From contig LS997567.1 in the NCBI GenBank assembly GCA_000469685.2, forward strand, positions 20,370,108 through 20,434,107: 64,000 nt of DNA. The letters run 5' to 3'. Below are positions 52,501 to 61,500 of the stretch, in pieces (positions within the stretch are counted from its first letter, which is position 1; every line of letters begins with the position of its first letter). The position numbers and the translations under genes were made by a program. This stretch comes from Haemonchus contortus. Taxonomy: Eukaryota; Nematoda; Chromadorea; Rhabditida; Trichostrongylidae. A model generated the notes under the pieces. The model did not search any database. It was not told the origin of the DNA and saw nothing but the letters and a program-made list of their open reading frames with translations.

Positions 52501-55500
52501 AAAATGGTTCCTGAGGTACCCTACTGGGCTAAATCTGTAGCCTCAAGAAGAGTACATGGGACGTTGTCGGGCCGAAAAACGTGCTAGACAGGGCTCCAAA
52601 ACCGGTATGGTCGACACGCGTACTGTAGTGGCTGTATCAGGCCGGCCTTGCTATTTTGCACCCTTCTCAATGAAACGTGAGAGCGCGGCGAATAAGGCGC
52701 TTATGTGAGAGACACTCAAAGGGAAGTAGACAGCCATCTCGAACAAGCCCCTTTTTCGATACTTTTTCTGGAGTCTCATATTTTCTATAATCCACCGATT
52801 TTCGTGCTCTCTTTACCATCCTTGCATATTCGGCATCATGGTTTCAATTATTACACCTAATATACAGTAGCACCCAAAAGTCGACGGCCAAATGCTTCTT
52901 CAGTTGTACTTTTCAGTCGTAACTCCTTTCCTACTTGATGTAATCATGCGAAATTTTAATGTGCGTAGCATGGGTGTGTTGTGAACATTCACCACTATCA
53001 AATAGAAATCTAATCAGTTCCAGATATCCTAAAGGACTTGAACTCAGAATCAACTGGAAGTACGAATGATGGCTTTCCTGGAGTTTCTTTCCTTCTTGTC
53101 ATGTCTAACGTGTACGAGCGCTAGTGCCGATAACGTGTACGAGCGCTAATGCCGATAAGGTGCGAATAACTGCGGACGTCAATAACTTTGCTTTTAGCGA
53201 AATCTGCTACTGCAACAAACCCTTGCTCGTTATGTGAATATCGCTGCTTAGTCAAATACTGTTGGTAGTGTGAATTATGCTTTAGTTAGACACATCAAAA
53301 TTTCGCGCGATTGGCTGCTTTCACAGTCCGCCGGCGTGCCGGCCGGCCGGCGTGCCGGCGGAGGCAGTGCTAGCGGGGAGGAGGGAGACAGACAGATAGG
53401 CTAACAGTCCACGCCCCTTCGAGGGGTTGAAAACAAACAACCTTCGAAGGGGTGTGGACTGTTTGCCTTACACTGTCTGCCTTCCTCCTCCCCCTAGCAC
53501 TGCCTCCGCCGGCACGCACGCCGGCACGCCGGCACGCCGGCCGGCCGGCGGACTATGAAAGCAGCCATTTGCTCCACTAAGAAAAAATTATGAACGGAAA
53601 AGCATAAGAGCATTTAGCCGAAGACTTTTGAGCGCTACTGTAGATACCTCAAAGTTATCACGAATTGTGCCTTTGAGCAATAAATGAGCAAGTAGCGAAC
53701 TAAGGGATTTTTTAAAGCAAAAAAGTTTTTTTAGAGCACGTAGATGTACTAACATGTTGAGATATATCAAATCAGTCGTACGAAAAGAGGACGGCCTTAA
53801 TGGCGGGTGTTCTGATCCGATTTTTTACAGCAAATCTGGTTGCTTAACAACCAAAGGGCGGAAGTCATGATTATAGTAACAAGCCATTCACCCTATTGGT
53901 TGTTACAACTGATCAGCATCTCAGTGTCGAGATTTCACTATAAGCTGGCGTAGGATAGGTGAGCTATGGATTAGTCAATTGCACTGCACACTGATAAGAG
54001 TTAGCGCTGTTTTTGCAACACATAGTAATATATGTATGTATTAGGTTGAGTAAAAAGTTTTGATCGGCTTTTCAATCTTCACTTTAAAAAGTCTTATTCC
54101 TATTGGAAGAGGAACTCAATTAGTAATATAGTCTCCATCGTTGTGCTAAACATACGTCTAACGAACCGGCAGTTTCTTGACTCCTGAGGCCTAGAAGGGT
54201 GGCGGCCGCGATTCGAAAAAGCTGGAGATCTCATTTTTGAGCTCCGGGCAGTCATCAAAATTTCTATCGCGGAGGTGATGTTTCAGAGCAAGAAACAAAT
54301 GGTAATCAGACGGAGCGAGACCTGGCGAATAAGTAGAATGGGGCAGAGCTGCCCATCTAAGTTCGGCAATTTACTGACAAAATAATTTCGCAACATGCGG
54401 TCGAGCGCTGTCGTGAAAAAGGCAAACATTTTCACGCTGCGGACGCTTCCTTCGTACAACGTCGACCAAACTCTGTAGCTGAAAAGCGTTAATCTCGGCG
54501 GTCACGGTGGGGCCCTCGGTAAGTTATCCAGTGTAGAGCATTCCCTGAGAATGTCCACCGACGACACAGTAAAACCTTCCTCGGACATAGTCTACTTCTC
54601 TGTTAGTCTTGGAGGTGCTTCGTCATGAAGCACCCGTGGACTGAGATACGATGACCCTTCTAGATGCCCCACAGATATTTGCGACAGCCGTCGGTGGATT
54701 ATGCCCTTACAGTAATTCGTGATAGACGATAGCTCTCAGACAGCTTCGGACGCCAGTTGAAGGTTGAAGTCATTTTTGCGAAGCTCTTCCAAGGGGATGC
54801 TTATATATCCTTTTAAAAATACAGATTAGGCATCGATCTACCATAACCCATTACGAAGTCCTTCCGAGCGGTCCTACATAAAAAGGGACGAAGGTCGATC
54901 AAGACTTTTTACTCAATCTAATATAACAAAACAGAACTTCATTTCCCCTACTTTCTGTTCATTCAATTTTTTAACGCTGTGGTAATATTAGGGGGTTCCA
55001 GATTTCGAGACAAGAGGACAGAGATACCGTGATGTGTACCCACCTGTATGTGGAAATAATGCAGTTTTAGGGTAGTAATTGGGCTACGCACGCTAACGCG
55101 CGCATCACATTTCTACAACCGCTTATCGACGATCTTACTCGAAAGAACATCGAAACTCTTTTCATGTTTCGTATACACGATACTGCTCCTCCCAAAGTTC
55201 CGCTTAAGTTCTGAAAGTTCTGGAAATCACGCATTAAGATCAAAGCGCTCAAGAGTAAAGTGTTCCTTCAAGTGTGTAGCAATCATTTCGCTCTTATTCA
55301 ACTAGTAGTCACGCATCAGAGATGTGCTGGAAAACAGTCGACAGTGCGTTCGGTGTGCCTGATACCGACAGATGCTAATGTAGAAGATCTCTATCCCACG
55401 TCCTCTTTTTTGTAAAGGTCTGATAACTCTGTGACTGAAATGAACCCAATTTGGTCTATCCTGGGTGAAAAAAAGGAACTATGCCCCCAGTCAATGAAGT

Positions 55501-58500
55501 CACATAAGAATCCGTACCTGTTGGGAGATTAGTATGAACAGTATCGGTAGACTTCCTGATTCATAACTGCTTCTTCGCCGCGCCCACATGACATTTCGCA
55601 CTCTTCATCGCGCCTACGTGACTTGATAGTGTGTGTCGTAGAAAAGTTTACCAGCTGTTTCTCATTATTTCCGTAGTGGAGGTCACATACACGCACCCAC
55701 GATGTTTTCGCTCTCTAGGTTCAGCCGTATATTTGAGAAGATTATCGTTTAAATGACGGCCCGTGTGCCACCTCAAATATTGTGAGCAACTCTTCGTATT
55801 GTTCGCTTTTGAGAGAGAGCTTGTCTAAGTCACATTTGAAATGTTTCAATGTCGCATTTATCCAACCTTGTTTGGAGCTCGACTGCGCGTTGAGCCTCGC
55901 AGCATAGCTGTCCACCTTTTGCTGAAATGGTGGCTCCTTACATCTCATCAGTAAACAATGTTTTATTATTCCTGAGCTGCCTTAATGGAAATCTCACCAT
56001 TTAGTTTCTGCTACTTATATACTACTTATCTCCTTCGTCAGGGTTATGTATTCAGCCAAGATTACCGTATGTGAAAAGCACGACATCCGTAAGTTAGCGA
56101 ATAAGTTATGGAATATTCGGGTATCAAAACGGAATACCATAACCAGCAGTTTACATTAGAGTATCCAGGACAAGTTTTGAGAAACTTACTCCCAGATATC
56201 AGCTGTATAGTCGCAGAAAAGTAGAGCAGTCACACTTGTTTTCTTTTCTGGTCTTTACTTTATTTTTATTTCTTGAATTTGGAGTATCTATAGAATTCCT
56301 GAAGTCCCAGAGATAATGCAGCCTGACACTGGGGACCGGGAAATGAATCATGACCGAATGAATATCGACTAACTTCCGCGAAGCATTGTGTGTGCTCTAG
56401 ACGCATCGAAAACAGCGCTGCGATTCTGAATGGAAATCGATTGCGAGGCTTAATCCCAAAAGCGGGATTGATCAACGTCAGAAACGTTTAACCTTTTTAG
56501 CGATGGAATTCGTTAGGTAAAGCATCTCCGAAACAAAGAATATAAAGGCATTTCCTAGAAGTTGCAATGGCACCGTTTCCGATGACATCGTTTCATTGAA
56601 CCGTTTCGTTTCGGAAGTTTTGAAAAATGTTGACAGAACTGAACAAATTCAGTGTCTTTTCAAAAATAAGGTTGGCCATACGGAATAGTCCCACCCCGTT
56701 TGATGTCATTGATATGTTACAGAATTGGAAAGATTTGAGAATTTTTCTTATAGCAAACAGGAGCGATAGGGTTGCTGGATCATTTCAGGAATCCGTCCTT
56801 GTATAATCCTTGTAACTTACCAGGGAAGGATCCCAAGTCGAAGTGGCCATTTAAAATGAGACCTTCACTACTGGACGTATTTTCGGATGCTGAGTTCGAA
56901 TTTGCTTTCCGAATTTGCCGAGCGTTTCTCTGAACGGAGTTATGAGGCTGGTTCCAGGGAGCTTAACATAAGAAACTTAAATTACATGGATGTGCTCGAC
57001 TGTTCAACGACGGCTTGGTGTAGTGGTAAGCGTGACGCCTCATGGGCGAAAGGCTAGGGTTCGGGCTTTGAGGGAACGGAATTTTTTGCATCATATAGAA
57101 TTCTTCCTCAAGGACTAGAAAATACTCTCATGGTGATTTTATTACGTTCTATGACCTTTTAATGCTTGCCTGATACCTTCTCCTTCCTACCTACCTGTTA
57201 CCGAGTGGGCGACTCCTCCGTGCGCAAAATTTGATGGTCCGGGCGAGTAAAATATATATGAGGAGGAATGATGATGCTAGAGAGGGTGTCGATGCTATTA
57301 TACATTGGGTGCGATGGTGAGTAGCAGCTCTGAACTCAACAGCACCGGCACTGTTGATAGTGGTTATGTTATGTTATGTTTATCACGTTGCTAAGGCAAA
57401 CGCAAGAAAAGCCAGAAAATTACCATAAGAAGCAACAAGAAAACAAAACAGAAAACACAAACATTCGTAAATAGCAACACCAAGTTCATCCAAACCTATG
57501 CACCCACGAAAAACAGAACGGTTAATTTCAAAGAACTAGGAGATTGAGACTTTGTATAATGCTGCAGCCACGTATCCTTTGAACACCATTGAGGAACCTG
57601 GGATCACGAAACTCCTAGTCACTTTGTTGAATAAACTTCCAGCACGAAACGTTAAGCTCTTAGCTCTGACGTTTGTTCTGGGCCTCACGAGGAATATTTT
57701 GATTGGATCTCCTCTAGTTCGAGAATGCACTGTCTTATAGACTTCAAATGGGCCAAACTCATTGCATTGATACAGAAGCTCATGAACCATACATACGTCG
57801 AATACTTTACGCCGTGATTCAAGAGTGGATAGATTGAAATTCCTATTCCGAATGGCGGCCTTAGGAATCCTAGAATAGAGGAAACTTCCAGTTCGGAGTA
57901 GGATTTTGCGTGTGTTGTTGTTTTGCACTTTTTCTATCGCTTTAGCATCTTTTTTCCTAATGGGGTGAAACACAGTAGCGCCGGACTCCACAAGGGGACG
58001 GTTGTACGTTTTGTAAGCACGAAGGAGTATTGACTAGTTCGTCGAGGAAAGTCCCTTAAAATTATGGAACGTGCGCAAGCGGGTAAAGTTACAACGATTA
58101 CGTATGTGCGTGGAGAAGTTGAGAGTATTAGTGTAGGTAAAACCAGGATCCCTGACAACATTCACATGAGAGATCGTGACCCCATCCAGTACATATGGAC
58201 GGAGGGCAATCTCTGGTGAGGCTCCAATCCTCATACACATTGTCTTATGTGAAGCTAAAGGGAGCTGCCAAAGCATAGTCCAATCACTGAGAAGCGTGAT
58301 AGCTTGTTGGAGATCTTCAATATCCTCAGTTTGAGTTATAGTCTTATAGATCTTAACATCGTCGGCATACATCTTGGTTCTAACATTCAGACCATCGAAC
58401 AAGCTAGGTATCTCTGAGGTAAAAACATTGAACAAAACCGGAGAGAGGACCTCCCCCCCCTGTGGCACACCACTCAGCACATCTCTGATTTCAGAGTAAG

Positions 58501-61500
58501 TATGTCCGACTCGGACCTGAAAGGTCCTACCATACCCTCCTCACAAGAACAGGGTGAAATCCGAGATTCGTGAGCTTATAGAGCAACTTCTTATGCGATA
58601 CCATATCAAACGCCTTTGCAAAATCAAAATATACCACATCACTGCAACAGTTATTATCAAGCCCCCTGGTCCAACCTTCTAGGCTCTCAATCATATTTGT
58701 TTCCGCTGACCGACCCGGTATGAAACCATGTTAGGCTCTAGGGATTATATGGCATGCTGCAACATATTCCAGAACGTGCGCCTTGATGGTTTTCTCAAAT
58801 AGTCTGCAAAACAAGGTTGTTATGCTAACAGGCCTATAATTCGCCGGATCCGAAGAAGGTTCTTTTTTGAGAACAGGAGTAACAAAGGAGTGCTTCCACC
58901 GTCGAGGGACCTCCCCTCTCATCAATGATTGATTGACTATGTACGCTAATGGTCCACAGATGACAGCAGCAACCTGTTGTATGAAAAATAACGGAATGAA
59001 GTCCGAAGTTATCGAAGAGCTCCTAGGCCAGCTCATTATTTGGTCATAGAGTCGATCCGCATGAAACCAGGGCAGTTCTTTCATAGAACACGTCAACGGT
59101 GAGGTTAATTCAGGAACTATACCATCATCATTTAGAAATGATTTTGAAAACTGGTCCGCAAACACGTTTGCTTTGTCTCGTGCTCTGCATACCACTAGGT
59201 CACCACTTTTCAGAGAAGCAATGCACTTTTTATCTTGAATTTTGCTATTCAGATACTTGTAGGAACTACCACTGCATCCTGCCTCAAAAATTTTCTCTAC
59301 GTAACGATTGAACTTCCTGAGACGAGTGAGAAAAACATCCGTGAATCTTCTGTATCCTGTCCAGTTCCCAGCACGCCTAGCTTCGAGAAAAAGGCAATCG
59401 CGATGCTCGCTCATTTTTTGCAGATCACCCGGTAGGGAAACAGACTTGAAGGGAGCCTCCTTCCTCCAAGGAACATAATAATCAATGGCTGTATGTGGCA
59501 CTGACAACAGCAATTCATACTTCTCATTGACATCGTTGCACGTTTCAAACAACTCAACCCACCGTATGCGCGAGAGGTCACTCGTTAGATCCTTGAAGTT
59601 ACAAGCAGAGAGTACCCTACGATAAACAGGTGAAGCCAAACAGTCGTACACTGAAACCTGAAAAGCAACGCTGCTGTGATCACTGTACCCTACAGGAGGA
59701 AGGATCTGTAGGTTCCTTATCAAATCTAACTCAGAGCTGAAAACCAAGTCCAAGATCTTTCCTTGCCTGGTTGGGTCACGGACATGTTGGGTTAACTCAT
59801 GACAGTATATTAGTTCGCAAAACGAAGCCACAATGGAACGATCTGATTCGGCGCAAAATTTTTTGTAAAGTTCAGGCGTATTGAAATCACCAACGATTAC
59901 GGTGGGCAACTCACACGCAATTAGATCACTAAGGACTTAAATTAGTTGCAGTTAGTTTTCACTGCTATACATGATGGTATCCTGTACACAACTATAACTC
60001 GGAAACTGGAACTACTACTGAATACGTCGGCGCAAAGCATTTCGTATGCATCGCAAACATTCCATGAAAACCTTAACCACGGACAACCTGGAGTGCGCTA
60101 ATAGAACAACGCCACCCCCAGACTTTTTAGGAAGACCGCATCTGAGGACATCGTAATTCTTGCATAGAGCTCCCAGAATAGAAGAAGTAAGATGACTTGG
60201 TTTCAGCCAGCTTTCGGCAAAACCGTAGAGATCATATTTGCAACATAAAACCCTTTCGACATAGACCGAGTTCCTTGATATTGACCTCACATTACAGAAA
60301 AAGAATTTGTGACAATTCAACTCAACCCGCGGAGATGTTACTATTTTTTCTGGGTTCTCGAAGAACAGAAAGCTATTCAGTGCGTCTTACATCCACAACA
60401 GCAGGTGGAGGGAATAACACCCTGCTCGAGGCTACCAGGAGGCTGATACAGCCGATAAAAGCTTATTTCTTATTTCCTTCTCTAAATATGATTCAACGCA
60501 CCGCCTCTTATGAAATAGCTCATGATCTCAACTTTTGCGTGTACACACGATACCCATTCTTTGCTTACTATCGCTTGTCTACTTTTAGTTCTGTGCGGCT
60601 CGATTTAGAAAATTCCTTTTGTATCCATAGTGTGCCGCCGGCTACTTAAGTACTCACCCGGGTGATTTTGGGACGCCTACACAATTCTGTTTTCCTCATG
60701 ATTGGGATTAGTAAGTGTAAAGCTGTGACGAGTTCATTTTTCATTGGTTGCTCCCATTGTTAGAAGCTTCTCTGTTTCAAGCATTTCGTGCTAGAGCATC
60801 GCATTTGTTCATAAAGTGGCAAAAGTATTTCTACTGTGAATGTGGGGTGCATTAGCATGCGAGTAAATCTGAAGTGTTACTTTGTGCGTATGAATATCAG
60901 CAAAAGCATCAAAAAGTCATAAAACGTGATAAAATCACCATGAGAGTATTCTCTAGTCCTTAAGGGAAAAATTCTATATAATGCAAAAATTCCGTCCGCC
61001 ACAAAACCCGAACTCTAGCCTCTCGCCCATGAAGCGTCACGCTTACCACTACACCAAGCCACCTTTGAGAAGTCAGTCATATCCATGTAATTTAAGTTTT
61101 CTTATGTTAAGCTCCCTGGAACCACCCTCATAACTCCGTTCAGAGAAACGCTCGGCAAATTTGCAGAGCAAATTCGAACTCAGCATCCGAAAATACCTCC
61201 AGTAGTGTTGGTCTTATTTTGAATGCCTACTTCGACTTGGGATCCTTTCCTGGTTAGAAGTAGCTTTCTCACTAAATTTAATTTCAGGTTTCGAGATGCG
61301 TGCAAATATTAACGACTCAAAACCGAAAAACAGCAACGAAGGGAGATCAAGGAAACACTCAAAATCCACCAGGGGCAGTAAACTATGGGAGTTTATTCGG
61401 GACGCTCTGAAGGATCCTCTCACATGTCCATCAATCGTTCGGTATGTTAATTTTCGAAGTGGTTAGATGCGCATACTTTACTATCAAAGTCCTACTGCAG

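Larger units (their letters stand above)
52484..53672. mobile_element. Outer MITE (AGGCACAG ends) with nested insertions
   Basis: The left end AGGCACAGTTCACTATAAAA and the right end complementary to AGGCACAATTCGTGATAACT are inverted. Removing the TA-type MITE inside (52865-53640 plus one TA) leaves about 411 bp, close to the 440-bp relative at 15533-15972, whose interior it resembles (AAATGGTT, TGTCGGGCC). Confidence 0.75.
56820..61253. mobile_element. 4.4-kb foldback element enclosing a CR1-like LINE
   Basis: Inverted arms of about 356 bp (56820-57175 and about 60897-61253) begin CCAGGGAAGGATCCCAAGTC / CCAGGAAAGGATCCCAAGTC. The 3-bp duplication TTA is exact (56817-56819 and 61254-61256). 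Arms are diverged relatives of those at 17486-19468 (GAAGGAT, CGAAGTGGCCATT, GAGCTTAACATAAG-type blocks). Each arm contains a tRNA-like stretch. The interior holds a LINE on the minus strand. Confidence 0.82.

Noticed and set aside
57012..57070. tRNA gene
   Set aside because: A and B box-like motifs are present but no acceptor stem or full cloverleaf can be drawn.
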